Assembly: GCF_026898155.1 (NCBI RefSeq)
Contig: NZ_CP114029.1
Location: 2,460,001 to 2,524,000, forward strand
Direction of reading: 5' to 3'
Length of the DNA: 64,000 bases
DNA from: Jiella pelagia
GTDB taxonomy: Bacteria; Pseudomonadota; Alphaproteobacteria; Rhizobiales; Rhizobiaceae
Shown here: in pieces, positions 7,486 to 18,969 of the stretch
How positions within the stretch are numbered: the stretch's first letter is position 1
Layout: each line of letters begins with the position of its first letter
The notes under the pieces: generated by a model
Told to the model about the DNA's origin: nothing
Databases searched by the model: none
Seen by the model: the letters and a program-made list of their open reading frames with translations, nothing else
Translations under genes and position numbers: made by a program

Positions 7486-9933
7486 ATGTCGATCAAGGTG
7501 AGGCTCATTCTGGGCTTTCTGGTGTTTGCCGGTCTGACGATCGCCTCCGGCCTGATGTCCTATCGTGGTCAAGTGAAGGCGGTCGAGACTCTCGGTAATT
7601 TCATCTCTGCGGGCGTCGAGCCGTTGACGGAAATCCAGGCCAGTCTTGCTGGCCTGAACGAAGCGCGCAGCCGCCTCGACAGCGAGATCCAGATCGAGGG
7701 CGAGGCCGCCCGCCGCGCGGCGCTCACCGGCCGGGCCCTCGAAGACGTTCTGGCGGCCGTCGCCGAGGTCCGCCAGAATGTCGGAACGGTTCTTGAGACG
7801 GACATCCCTGCGGAAGCCAAGGCTGATCTTCGCGGCCTCGTCTACTCTCTCGGTCTGATCGAGACCGGCTATGCCTCCGTCTCGAAACCGACCGTGGCGC
7901 GGGAACTGGAGAAGATCACGCTCGGCCTGCAGTCTGCCGTGCGCATCGTGCGCGCCGATCTCGATGCGCGGGGCGATACGGCCGACGCTTCCTTGGAAAG
8001 CGGTACGCTGGAGGGAGGCATCGGCCTGCTGACGGTGCTCTTTGCGATGATCGGCCTCCTCGTCTATCTGATCCGCTCTGTCTCGACGCCGCTGAGGCGG
8101 CTTTCGCAGACCGCGCAGGCGCTGGTCGCCGGCGAGGACGGACTGGATATCCGGCCGACCGGCCCGGGGGAGGTGCGCGGCGCGTTCATCGCTCTCAAGG
8201 AGATGCAGGATCGCTACGTGGTCCTGCGCTCGACGCTCGACGCCAAGACCGACATGCTGTCGACGCAGATCGAGGCGCAGCAGGGACAGCTGCAGGCCGC
8301 GCTCGACAACATGACCCAGGCGCTCTGCATGCTCGACGGTCAGCGGCGTCTGCTGCTTTCGAACGGGGTCTTCAACGAGCGTTTCGGCGAGTTCGACATC
8401 CTGACACCGGCCAAGAAGTTTCTGTCCGATCCCAATCTCACGGTCTCTCTGCGGGATAACGAGAACGATTCGCTGCAGATGACCATGCCCGACGGGACGA
8501 TCCTCGAGGTCAAGCGAAGGGGCATGTCGGGCAAGGGGCTGCTGATCACCTTCGAGGACATTACCGAGCGCGAGCGTATCTCCAAGAGCCTGAAATACCT
8601 CGCCGGCCACGATCAGCTGACCGATCTGCCCAATCGCCGCCAGTTCGGAGAAGATCTCGATCAGCTGATCAAGACGGCGCGCAAGCCGTTCGCGCTCGTC
8701 GTCGCCGATCTGCGCAATTTCAAGCTGATCAACGACACCTTCGGCCATCCTATCGGCGATGCGCTGCTCAAATGCTGCGGCGACCGCCTCGCAGGGCTCG
8801 TCGATGCGCGGGCCAGCGTCGCGCGGCTCGGGGGCGACGAGTTCGCCGTCATTGCGCCGCAGGCCAAATCCGTCGACGAAGCCCGTGCACTCGGCTCCGC
8901 CATCGTCTCGGCGTTTGCCGAGCCGTTTGAAGTCGAGGGACGGCGAATTTTCGCTTCGGTGAGTGTTGGCATCGTCGCCCATGACCCGAGCGTCGACGAG
9001 GCCGACAGCGCCAACGCCGACATGATGCTGCAGAACTGCGACCTGGCCCTTTACAAAGCCAAGGAAGAGCGCTCCGACAGTGGCGCCTTCCAACTGTTCG
9101 AGCCGGCGCTGCGCGCCAATCTCAGGCAGCGCCGCGAAATGGAGCTCGATCTCAAGGCAGCGCTCGATGCCGACGAATTCCAGCTTTACTACCAGCCCTT
9201 CGTCGACATCGCGGACAAGCGCGTCAGCGGCTTCGAGGCCCTCCTGCGCTGGAACCATCCGGCAAAGGGGATGGTCTCGCCTGGCGTCTTCATTCCGCTG
9301 GCGGAAGAGGCCGGGCTGATCGAGCGTCTCGGAATCTGGTGCCTGGAGACGGCGTGCGCCGAGGCGGCGACATGGCCGGAATCGATGACGATCTCGGTCA
9401 ATCTCTCGGCGATGCAGTTCAAGAGCGCGACGCTTCTTTCCGACATCGATCGGGCCTTGAGCAACTCGGGTCTTGCTCCGGAGCGGCTGCAGATCGAGGT
9501 GACCGAATCGCTGTTCCTTGACGAGAGCGACCGTGTCCTCGGCATCCTGAAGGAAATGCGCCGGCGCGGCCTGACGGTGTCGATGGACGACTTCGGCACC
9601 GGCTATTCCTCGCTCGGCTATCTCAGCCGCTTCTCCTTCAACAAGATCAAGATCGACCAGTCCTTCGTCCGCGACATGGGCCGGGCCGAGAATCTGGCCA
9701 TCGTCCGATCGGTGATCGGCCTGTCGAAGTCCCTCAACATGCAGGTGATCGCCGAGGGTATCGAGACCGAAGGGCAGATGCGGGCGCTTCTGGCCGAGGG
9801 TTGCCACGAGATGCAGGGCTACTTCTTCTCGACGCCGCAGCCGAAGGAAGAGCTGCCACGCGTCATCGCCGAGATCACCAAGCGCTGGGCGGGCGATCTC
9901 ACGATTGCCGCCGAGACGACGCTCGCCGCCTGA
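7486..9933 (+). CDS. Membrane GGDEF-EAL protein with HAMP and PAS-like domains
   Basis: An 815-residue c-di-GMP turnover protein. Order: transmembrane helix (~7-24); periplasmic four-helix-like sensor region rich in alanine and glutamate (~25-175); second helix (~178-200); HAMP segment; PAS-like region (~265-375, DNMTQALCMLDGQRRLLLSN); GGDEF domain with intact ARLGGDEFAVI near residue 446 and HDQLTDLPNRRQF before it; EAL domain with intact GFEALLRWNHP near 583 and DDFGTGYSSLGYL near 702. Both catalytic signatures are preserved, so diguanylate cyclase and phosphodiesterase activity are both possible. It is the first of a signalling cluster with a methyltransferase, a second GGDEF/EAL protein and a chemoreceptor. 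The ligand of the sensor region is unknown. Confidence 0.92.
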   Translation: MSIKVRLILGFLVFAGLTIASGLMSYRGQVKAVETLGNFISAGVEPLTEIQASLAGLNEARSRLDSEIQIEGEAARRAALTGRALEDVLAAVAEVRQNVGTVLETDIPAEAKADLRGLVYSLGLIETGYASVSKPTVARELEKITLGLQSAVRIVRADLDARGDTADASLESGTLEGGIGLLTVLFAMIGLLVYLIRSVSTPLRRLSQTAQALVAGEDGLDIRPTGPGEVRGAFIALKEMQDRYVVLRSTLDAKTDMLSTQIEAQQGQLQAALDNMTQALCMLDGQRRLLLSNGVFNERFGEFDILTPAKKFLSDPNLTVSLRDNENDSLQMTMPDGTILEVKRRGMSGKGLLITFEDITERERISKSLKYLAGHDQLTDLPNRRQFGEDLDQLIKTARKPFALVVADLRNFKLINDTFGHPIGDALLKCCGDRLAGLVDARASVARLGGDEFAVIAPQAKSVDEARALGSAIVSAFAEPFEVEGRRIFASVSVGIVAHDPSVDEADSANADMMLQNCDLALYKAKEERSDSGAFQLFEPALRANLRQRREMELDLKAALDADEFQLYYQPFVDIADKRVSGFEALLRWNHPAKGMVSPGVFIPLAEEAGLIERLGIWCLETACAEAATWPESMTISVNLSAMQFKSATLLSDIDRALSNSGLAPERLQIEVTESLFLDESDRVLGILKEMRRRGLTVSMDDFGTGYSSLGYLSRFSFNKIKIDQSFVRDMGRAENLAIVRSVIGLSKSLNMQVIAEGIETEGQMRALLAEGCHEMQGYFFSTPQPKEELPRVIAEITKRWAGDLTIAAETTLAA

Positions 9934-10092
9934 TTTCGGCTGAGGCTCTCTGCCGAAGTTCGAGAGGCGCGACATTGAACGTCGCCGAGCATCCGGCCGA
10001 TCGGCGGGCCGGATCCTCGTGGGCGGCCTTCCTGGGGAAGGCATTCGGCTTCGGGCAGGGACGAAGGATCGCTCTGGGACGCGGTTCAAGTC

Positions 10093-10121
10093 GCGTGGCG
10101 GCCGCTTGCGGCCACCACGCC
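10093..10121. other. Strong hairpin between convergent genes
   Basis: A GC-rich inverted repeat (GCGTGG-x-GGCCGC facing GCGGCC-x-CCACGC with a very short loop) lies between the ends of the plus-strand GGDEF/EAL gene and the minus-strand methyltransferase gene. It may act as a bidirectional transcription stop for the convergent pair, but neither side has a T tract, so the terminator call is weak. Confidence 0.4.
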
Positions 10122-10165
10122 AAGCCTTCCACTCGACCGTTTCTCGCCGGTCGATCCGCCAGCCC

Positions 10166-11212
10166 TCACTTGCGCCGCAGCGATCCGTAGACGATGTTCC
10201 GGTTCGCGCCGTACCAGACATCGCAGTCGAACTGATTGCGATCGACGCTCATGTTGATGATCTCCCACATGTCGTCGGCTGAGCGCAGGATCAGCTGCCA
10301 GTCCATGAAGGTTTCCATGTAGCCGTCGGAGGTGACCTCGTCGCTGAAATTGGCGAAGAGGAACTGGCCGCCCGGACGCAGGAATTCAGCCAGGCGCTGC
10401 AGGAGTTTCACCGCGATCTTCTGCTGCAGATAGTCGTAGAGGCCCGACGCGTAGACGAGATCGAAGGTCCCGAGATCATACGAGCGCTTCAGCAGTCCGA
10501 GCACCGATCCGATCATCGGGTCGACGACCGACCCGCCGATGTCGCGGGTCATCACGCCGACGCTGACGGGGTCCTGATCGAGCGCAACCCAGCGCTTGAT
10601 CTGATTGGCCCGAAGGCTCTTGCAGATCTCGGCCTCGCGCAGATGGCCGGCAGCAACCGCCAGGATCTCCGTCGCGCCACCGGTACGCTCAACCGCCTCG
10701 TCGACGGTCCGGGCGAGGATCTCGCAGCGTTCGCGGCCTGCCGCGCAGGCCGGATCGTTGACCGTGCAGTCGTAGATCTGCTTGCCGAGCGCCGACGCTT
10801 CGCCGACATGCCCGCTCATGCTCGAATGCTTGTAATAGATGTCCAGGAGGCTGGCATCGCCGGAATAGCCGCGCGGCTTGTTGAACGACCAGTGGGTCAG
10901 CGGATCCTCGAACAGGAACTTTCCGACGGCGTGATTTTGGACGAAAGGCACCAGCTTCTGCCAGACTGCCGTAGAGGAGGATCCGCGGACGCGATGCAAG
11001 TCGTCCACCAGCTTGGGTACGATCCTTGCGGCTGGAGCCTCTTTTTCGAAATTCTGCCGAGCAAGATCCAGAATAATGGCAAGACGACCTGCTGCTTCGC
11101 GTAGTTCTGCGTCTTCCGCCAGTCCGGAATCACCATCGATATGGCGGTTGAAAAGCTCATTGGTGATGAGGCTATGCTCATCCATATTCGTCAAAGTCTT
11201 GACTGCGGTCAT
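10166..11212 (-). CDS. Class I SAM-dependent methyltransferase, PhcB-like
   Basis: About 348 residues. The N-terminal half holds FVQNHAVGKFLFEDPLTHWS followed by FNKPRGYSGDASLLDIYY, a combination found in PhcB-type proteins annotated for 3-hydroxy fatty acid methyl ester signal synthesis. The C-terminal half is a Rossmann methyltransferase with EILAVAAGHLREAEICKSL in the SAM-binding position, VALDQDP as the acidic strand, and FDLVYASGLYDYL. The GxGxG loop is degenerate (VAAGHLRE). The start at 11212 is chosen over 11233 because a GGAGA site sits six bases upstream. It is sandwiched between two GGDEF/EAL genes, so a role in a lipid signal or in c-di-GMP-linked signalling is possible. That is inference; the substrate is unknown. 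Confidence 0.75.
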   Translation of the reverse strand: MTAVKTLTNMDEHSLITNELFNRHIDGDSGLAEDAELREAAGRLAIILDLARQNFEKEAPAARIVPKLVDDLHRVRGSSSTAVWQKLVPFVQNHAVGKFLFEDPLTHWSFNKPRGYSGDASLLDIYYKHSSMSGHVGEASALGKQIYDCTVNDPACAAGRERCEILARTVDEAVERTGGATEILAVAAGHLREAEICKSLRANQIKRWVALDQDPVSVGVMTRDIGGSVVDPMIGSVLGLLKRSYDLGTFDLVYASGLYDYLQQKIAVKLLQRLAEFLRPGGQFLFANFSDEVTSDGYMETFMDWQLILRSADDMWEIINMSVDRNQFDCDVWYGANRNIVYGSLRRK

Positions 11213-11459
11213 GGCGGCTCTCCAAAGCGACAACGCAAATTTGAATAAAACTTAATTCTTTAATTTAAGGAAGCGTTAATACCCTGCATGGTTAAAATTC
11301 GGTTGGTTCGAGCCGTGCGATCCCGGCCGTTCAACGGTCGGTAAGGTTCTCAGCGTATCGTCGGCTAGATCGGTGAGTGCCGTCGCGGGCACGAGGCTCG
11401 TTCTTTCACAAGCCTCGGCGGTTGCGACGCTTCCGCACCGGAACGCGGAAGGCGATCTG

Positions 11460-13445
11460 ATGGTCCGAGACGAGGAGGAACTCCGCAAGCGGGTCGAAAC
11501 GGCTCTTTCTCAACGGCGCTGGGGATGGGCCAACACGATTCTCTATCGCGAGTTCGAGGAGAGCAACGAGTTCGAGGACCGCAAGTCGGTCCGCATCGGC
11601 ATGCGCGCTGCCGTCGCCTGCTTTCTGCTTTTCGGCTGCTTCGACCTATGGCTGTTTCCGGACGTCGGCGTGTACGGCGTCCTGACGCGGATCTCCGTCG
11701 GTCTTCTGTTTCTGGTGGCCGTCGAGTGGCAGGTGGCGCACGACTGCAGCATGCGCGTCGTCAACGCGACCTGCGCGTCGAGTCTCGCGGTCGCCGCGCT
11801 CTGTTGGTTGATGGTGGTCGGCTACACCAGTCACCAGACGAACTTCGCGCAGTTCATGATTTTCGGGACCGTCTTCGTCGTCAGTTCCAGCCTGTTCTTC
11901 CGTATCCGCTTCTCGATGGGTGCCACCAGTTCGACGTTCATCACCCTCATGTTCGCCGCTGCGGCGGTCTATGCGGATATCGAGTTCAGCTTCAAAGTCA
12001 TTCTGGTCGCGTTCTTCTTCAGCTTCCTCGGGCTTGCGCTCTATCTGTCGTGGCAGCTGGCGGCGGAGCGATATGTCACGTTCCTCAATGCCACGCGGGC
12101 GCAGCTCAACGAGGCGGCTGTCCAGGAAAAGAGCCTGCAACTTGCCCGCATCGCCAATACCGATCACCTGACCGGGCTGAAGAATCGCCGCGCCATCGTC
12201 GAGGAATACGACGTTTTTCGCGAAGGCTGGCTGCGGGCCGGCAAGTCGATCGGGGTGCTCCTCATCGACGTCGATCACTTCAAGGCCTACAACGATCACT
12301 ACGGGCATCAGTCGGGCGACCGTTGCCTCGTTGACGTCGGACATGCGCTACAGGCGGCAGCTTTGGGCGCTGGCGGCGTGCTCGGACGCTATGGTGGCGA
12401 GGAGTTCATCGCCTTCGCTCATGTTGCAGACGGAGAGGCGCTATACCGGTTTGCCGAATCGCTTCGCAAGGCCGTCGAGGCGCTTGCCCTGCCGCACTCC
12501 AAGCGCCGCGACAGCACCGGTGTCGTGACCGTCAGCATCGGCGCGAGCATCACCCGGACCGACGCCAATTCCCATCTCGACCGCATGTGCAGCGAGGCGG
12601 ACAACGCCCTCTACACGGCCAAGGCAAACGGCCGCAACGGAACCCATGTCTTCGATGCGCAAGCCTCGCTGACAGACAACGAGGACCGAAACCTCGCAGT
12701 GATCCTGGAACAGGCGGTGGAGCGCGATCACCTCTCCCTCGTCTATCAGCCTATCATCGACGTCGAACGCGGCAGCGTCCACGCGGTCGAGACCTTGATG
12801 CGGCTGCGCGGCGCCGACGGGGTGCCGATCCCGCCGTCGATCTTCATCCCGGTCGCCGAGCGAACCGGCGCGATCATTCAACTTGGCCGCTGGGCGATCC
12901 GCACGGCCTGTGCCGAGATCCTGGTTGCCGGGGTGGCCAACAAGGTGTCGGTCAACGTCTCGGCCGTCCAGCTTCGCGAGGCCAGCTTCCCGCTGTTCGT
13001 CGCCGGCGTGCTCAGCGAGATGAAGCTGTCGCCCTCGTCGCTCGCCCTCGAGATCACCGAAGGCTTCGACATCTCCTCCGATTCGAAGATGCTTCAAACG
13101 GTGTCGGCGCTGCAGCGGATCGGCGTGGAGATCTGGCTGGACGACTTCGGAACCGGCTATGCAGGATTGTCGTGGCTGCAGGCGGTGGAGTTCACCCTGG
13201 TGAAGATCGACCAGCGCTTTCTGCAGAGTTGCGAGACCGAAGAGGGCGCGAAGTTCTTGCAGGACATTCTGCATCTGGTGCGAAATCGAGGCCTGTCCGT
13301 CGTTCTTGAAGGCGTCGAGACGTCCGAGCAGATGGCGTTCCTGAGGAAGGTCAACGTCCCGCTCGCCCAGGGCTACTATCTCGGCCGGCCGGCACCCGTC
13401 GGCGGCGCGCAGTCGCGGGGGTCCGCCCGCTTTGAGGCAGGCTGA
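11460..13445 (+). CDS. Membrane GGDEF-EAL protein with a degenerate EAL signature
   Basis: About 661 residues from the ATG at 11460, which has a GGAAGG site upstream; a GTG at 11373 would add 29 residues. Residues ~40-200 contain about six hydrophobic segments and form a membrane sensor. The GGDEF domain (TDHLTGLKNRRA, then LGRYGGEEFIAFA near residue 310) has an intact GGEEF motif, with IDVDHFKAYNDHYGH. In the EAL domain the usual E-A/V-L reads VHAVETLMRLRG (ETL), while FIPVAERTGAI, NVSAVQLRE, EITEG and LDDFGTGYAGLSWL are conserved. It is probably a cyclase; phosphodiesterase activity is uncertain. It is divergent from the methyltransferase, sharing a ~250-base intergenic region. Confidence 0.9.
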   Translation: MVRDEEELRKRVETALSQRRWGWANTILYREFEESNEFEDRKSVRIGMRAAVACFLLFGCFDLWLFPDVGVYGVLTRISVGLLFLVAVEWQVAHDCSMRVVNATCASSLAVAALCWLMVVGYTSHQTNFAQFMIFGTVFVVSSSLFFRIRFSMGATSSTFITLMFAAAAVYADIEFSFKVILVAFFFSFLGLALYLSWQLAAERYVTFLNATRAQLNEAAVQEKSLQLARIANTDHLTGLKNRRAIVEEYDVFREGWLRAGKSIGVLLIDVDHFKAYNDHYGHQSGDRCLVDVGHALQAAALGAGGVLGRYGGEEFIAFAHVADGEALYRFAESLRKAVEALALPHSKRRDSTGVVTVSIGASITRTDANSHLDRMCSEADNALYTAKANGRNGTHVFDAQASLTDNEDRNLAVILEQAVERDHLSLVYQPIIDVERGSVHAVETLMRLRGADGVPIPPSIFIPVAERTGAIIQLGRWAIRTACAEILVAGVANKVSVNVSAVQLREASFPLFVAGVLSEMKLSPSSLALEITEGFDISSDSKMLQTVSALQRIGVEIWLDDFGTGYAGLSWLQAVEFTLVKIDQRFLQSCETEEGAKFLQDILHLVRNRGLSVVLEGVETSEQMAFLRKVNVPLAQGYYLGRPAPVGGAQSRGSARFEAG

Positions 13446-14115
13446 GCTCCGAGAACTCCAGCGGTCGGTCCCGCTTCGGTACGGGACCTCGTCGAGAGAT
13501 ACGACCATGGGACGAAGTCGAACCCGGCGATCCTTGCGCTCGAACGGGTTCGCCGCCGCCATGGCCGGCGACTCGTCTTCTTAGGCATGCCGGATACAGC
13601 AAGAGCCGTGATGGTGTCGGGCCAACGATGCCGACCCGATGCCGGGACACATCCGGGAGCAGGGCGTCAATCGGGTTCATGCGGAGCCGCAGTAGGCCGA
13701 CCGGCGACCAAGGGACCGAGCTTTGCTCGCCATGGATCCGGAAGTTCAGTTCAACACGCACGAAAGTGCAGGTGCTTGCGCAGTTCGCTGGCAGGCCATA
13801 GGCCCTGAAGGATGGCTTGCCGCCGCAGCGTCTCAACCCCGCGTGCGAGATCGCGCGGACAGCGCCAGCGCCAGCGCCAGCGGCACGCGTCGCAGAGGCG
13901 CACCTTGCGGCAATCGGAGCGTTCGACGCCTTCCACGTCGGTTCCGTCCATGGGTGATCCGTTCGCATCGCAACGACGAAAAGCCGCCCGGTGAAACCGA
14001 GCGGCGGATCAAGTTCTGAAAGCGCAAGACAAATTGCCTGGCTTTGCTTTGGGAGCGTCCGGCGCCTCGTGGGACGGCGCCGTCTCTTCACTCACTCATT
14101 CGCGAGTGGCGGGGA
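13446..14115. other. 670-base gap with a hexanucleotide microsatellite
   Basis: No convincing gene. Several ORFs run through but none has a recognisable family, ribosome site and codon pattern together. At 13861-13884 there is a short tandem repeat with unit AGCGCC (three exact copies and a degenerate fourth), which reads as Ala/Leu or Trp/Arg alternation in different frames. A minus-strand ORF around 13751-13951 ending in a hydrophobic-basic stretch cannot be excluded as a small gene. Confidence 0.4.
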
Positions 14116-16519
<2,404 letters not shown>

Positions 16520-18747
16520 TCAGCCCGCAATGCGCGAAAAATCCGCGACCCGGCCGCAGGCGGCGCGGATGCGGGCGAGCAGGGCGAGGCGGTTGGCCCG
16601 CACCGTCTCGTCCTCGGCATTCACCAGCACCTTGTCGAAGAAGGCGTCGACCGGCAGGCGGAGCTTGGCAAGGCCGGCCATCGCGTGCTGATAGTCGGCA
16701 TTGAGAAGCGCATCGGTCAGCTCGATCTCGGCCCGGTCGATGGCGCCGGCGAGCAGCTTCTCTTCCGGTTCTGACAGAAGCGCGAGATCGACCTTGGCGG
16801 CGATCGCCGTGCCCTTCTTCTCTTCCGCCGCCAGAATGTTCGCCGCGCGGCGATAGCCGGAAAGGAGGTTCTTGCCGTCCTCGGTGGCGAGGAAGGAGCC
16901 GAGCGCCTCCACCCGGCGGGTGACGTCGAGGAGGTCGTCGTTGTGCGACGTGTGCGATTGGCGGATCTCCCCCTCAAGGGGGAGATCGAAGCGTCAGCGT
17001 CGGCGCCTCCAGAAAGAACCGCGTCGACGAGATCGTGGCGCGCGCCGGAATCGCGCAGCTGCACCTTCAGGCGGTCGTGGAAGAAGGCGAGGAGGTCGCC
17101 CGCGGGCGTGAACGCGCCAAGGCGGAGCGTCAGCCCCTTCTCCAGCACCACCCGGATCACTCCCAGCGCCGCTCTTCTCAGCGCATAGGGGTCCTTCGAC
17201 CCCGTCGGCTTCTCGTCGATCGCCCAGAAGCCGACCAGCATGTCGAGCTTGTCGGCCAGCGAGACGCAGATCGCCACCGGGTCGGCCGGCACCTGGTCGC
17301 CCGGGCCGAGCGGCTTGTAGTGATCCTCGATCGCCGCCTGGACGGACGGATGCTCGCCCTGCAGCGCCGCGTAGTAGCGGCCCATCAAGCCCTGGAGTTC
17401 GGGGAACTCGCCGACCGCCTCGGTGGTGAGGTCGGCCTTGGCGAGCAGCGCGGCGCGTTTCACGTGGCGCTTCAGCTCCTCGGCCGAGACCGTCTCGCCG
17501 GCCAGTTCCGCCCCGTCCGGATAGACCGCCGCGGCGATCGTCTCGGCCAGCGCGGTTATCCGGGCCACCCGCTCGCCCTGCGTGCCCAGCTTGGCATGGA
17601 ACGTCACGCCGAGCGCGTCGAGCTTGGCCATGCGCTGGTCGAGGGGCTTGGAAAGGTCCAGCCCGAGCTTATCGGCAGAGGGTTTGAGGCTTGCGACGTC
17701 CGGCAGGTCGGCCTGATCCGTCTCCCAGAAATACAGGGCGTCCGACAGCCGCGCCCGCACAACCTTGCCGTTGCCGCGGGCGATGTCCGACCCGCCGTCG
17801 GTGGCCTTGATGTTGGAGACCAGCAGGAAGTCGTTTGAAAGGATGGAGGCCGCGTCACCGCCCTGGGGCCGCGTGACGAAGCACTTCTGGTTGGCCTTGA
17901 TGGTGAGCTGGATGACCTCCGGCGGGATCTGCAGGAACTCTTCCTCGAAGGCGCCCATCAGCGTCACCGGCCATTCGACGAGGCCGGACACCTCTTCGAG
18001 CAGCCCCTCGTCCGGCACGACCTCGAGACCCTTGGCGAAGGCGAGGTTTTCGGCGTCGTGGCGGATGATGTCCTTGCGCCGTTCGGCGTCGAGCACGACG
18101 AGAGCCTTTTCGAGCCCCGCGGCATAATCGTCGAAGCGGCGCACCTTGAACGGCTCCGGCGCGTGGAAGCGGTGGCCGGCGGTGATGTTTCCCGCCCTGA
18201 TGCCGCCGACCTCGAAGTCGACGACGATCGGCTCCTCGGTCTCCGGCCCGAAGGTGCAGAGGATCGACTGCAGCGGGCGCACCCAGCGAAGCGACCCCGG
18301 CGCCGCCGAGGCGGGGCCCCAGCGCATCGACTTCGGCCACGGAAAGTCGCGGACGATCTTCGGCATCGCCTCGGCGATGATCTCTTCCGCCGCCCGGCCG
18401 GGCTTCCTGATGGTCGCGACGTAGAAGTCGCCCTTCTTCGGATCGGACTGGACAGTAGCCTCTTCGATCGAGGAAAGCCCGGCGCCGCGCAGGAAGCCCT
18501 CGATGGCCTTTGGCGGCGCGTCGGTGCGCGGTCCCTTGCGCTCCTCGACGACGTCCTTGGAGCGGGCGTCGACGCCTCTGACGTCGAGGGTGAGCCGGCG
18601 CGGCGTCCAGTATTCGCGGGCGCCCTCATAGGTGAGGCCGGCCTCGACCAGGGCATCGGTGACGAGCTTCTTCAGATCCCCCGCCGCCTTGCGCTGCATG
18701 CGGGCGGGGATTTCCTCGGAGCGGAGTTCGAGCAGAAGGTCGGGCAT
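16520..18747 (-). pseudogene. glyS: Glycyl-tRNA synthetase beta subunit, interrupted by a palindromic element and frameshifted
   Basis: The first ~575 codons (start ATG 18747, [21 protein letters not shown]) are a standard bacterial GlyS: the tRNA-charging heterotetramer's beta subunit. The reading frame is normal up to [14 protein letters not shown] (near 17020). Conserved GlyS sequence resumes at [20 protein letters not shown] (about 16940) in another frame and runs to the natural stop at 16520 (VADFSRIAG). The 74 bases in between contain a palindromic repeat and are one base short of a multiple of three. As read, the protein would lose its C-terminal anticodon-binding region. Since glyS is essential, either one base is missing from the C5/G5 run in the hairpin, giving an in-frame insert of about 25 residues, or ribosomes shift there. 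The partner glyQ is not in the window. Confidence 0.85.
16964..17010. repeat. Palindromic repeat element inside the glyS coding region
   Basis: A perfect 10-bp-stem hairpin (arms GATCTCCCCC and GGGGGAGATC, loop TCAA, 16964-16987) followed by a GCGTCAGCGTCGG tail. The same architecture (C-rich/G-rich hairpin, then GCGTCAGCG) occurs at 18764-18802 upstream of glyS, so both belong to one repeat family. Homologous GlyS proteins go almost directly from the HDLVDAVL block to the DDLL block, so the element is an insertion. It carries the net frame change that splits the gene. Confidence 0.8.
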
Positions 18748-18763
18748 GGTCTCGACGGTCCTC

Positions 18764-18880
18764 ACCCTCCCCTTGATGGGGAGGGTCGGCGCGTCAGCGC
18801 CGGGGTGGGGTGAAACGCCGCCGCCGCCCCCCACCCGCCGCTTCGCGGCGACCTCCCCACGCTGGGGGAGGTGGGGCGGA
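18764..18880. repeat. Mosaic of GC-rich palindromic elements in the glyS leader
   Basis: Three hairpins in series: ACCCTCCCC/GGGGAGGGT (18764-18786), CGGCGC/GCGCCG (18787-18802), and a compound one near 18828-18880 whose outer arms CCCCACC/GGTGGGG enclose CGCCGC/GCGGCG and CCTCCCC/GGGGGAGG. The layout resembles intergenic mosaic or palindromic elements described from Rhizobiales. It begins 17 bases upstream of the glyS start codon and would be part of its transcript leader. Confidence 0.8.
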
Positions 18881-18969
18881 GGGTCAGCCGCCGCGCATTA
18901 TTTGCCGCCGCTCTTCGGCCAGGCCAAGAGTTGTGTCAAGCATGCAGCTTTGGTTTGGTTGGATGAGCG

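Noticed and set aside
7057-10221. A 1,054-codon minus-strand ORF running opposite to the first GGDEF/EAL gene
   Set aside because: It is a GC-rich shadow frame of the plus-strand gene; no family motif, no ribosome site, and amino-acid composition dominated by Arg, Ala, Asp and Gly as in antisense frames.
13751-13951. Possible small minus-strand gene with WRWRWR from the hexanucleotide repeat
   Set aside because: The middle is created by the AGCGCC microsatellite, and no ribosome site or homologue is recognisable. Kept only as a remark on the gap.
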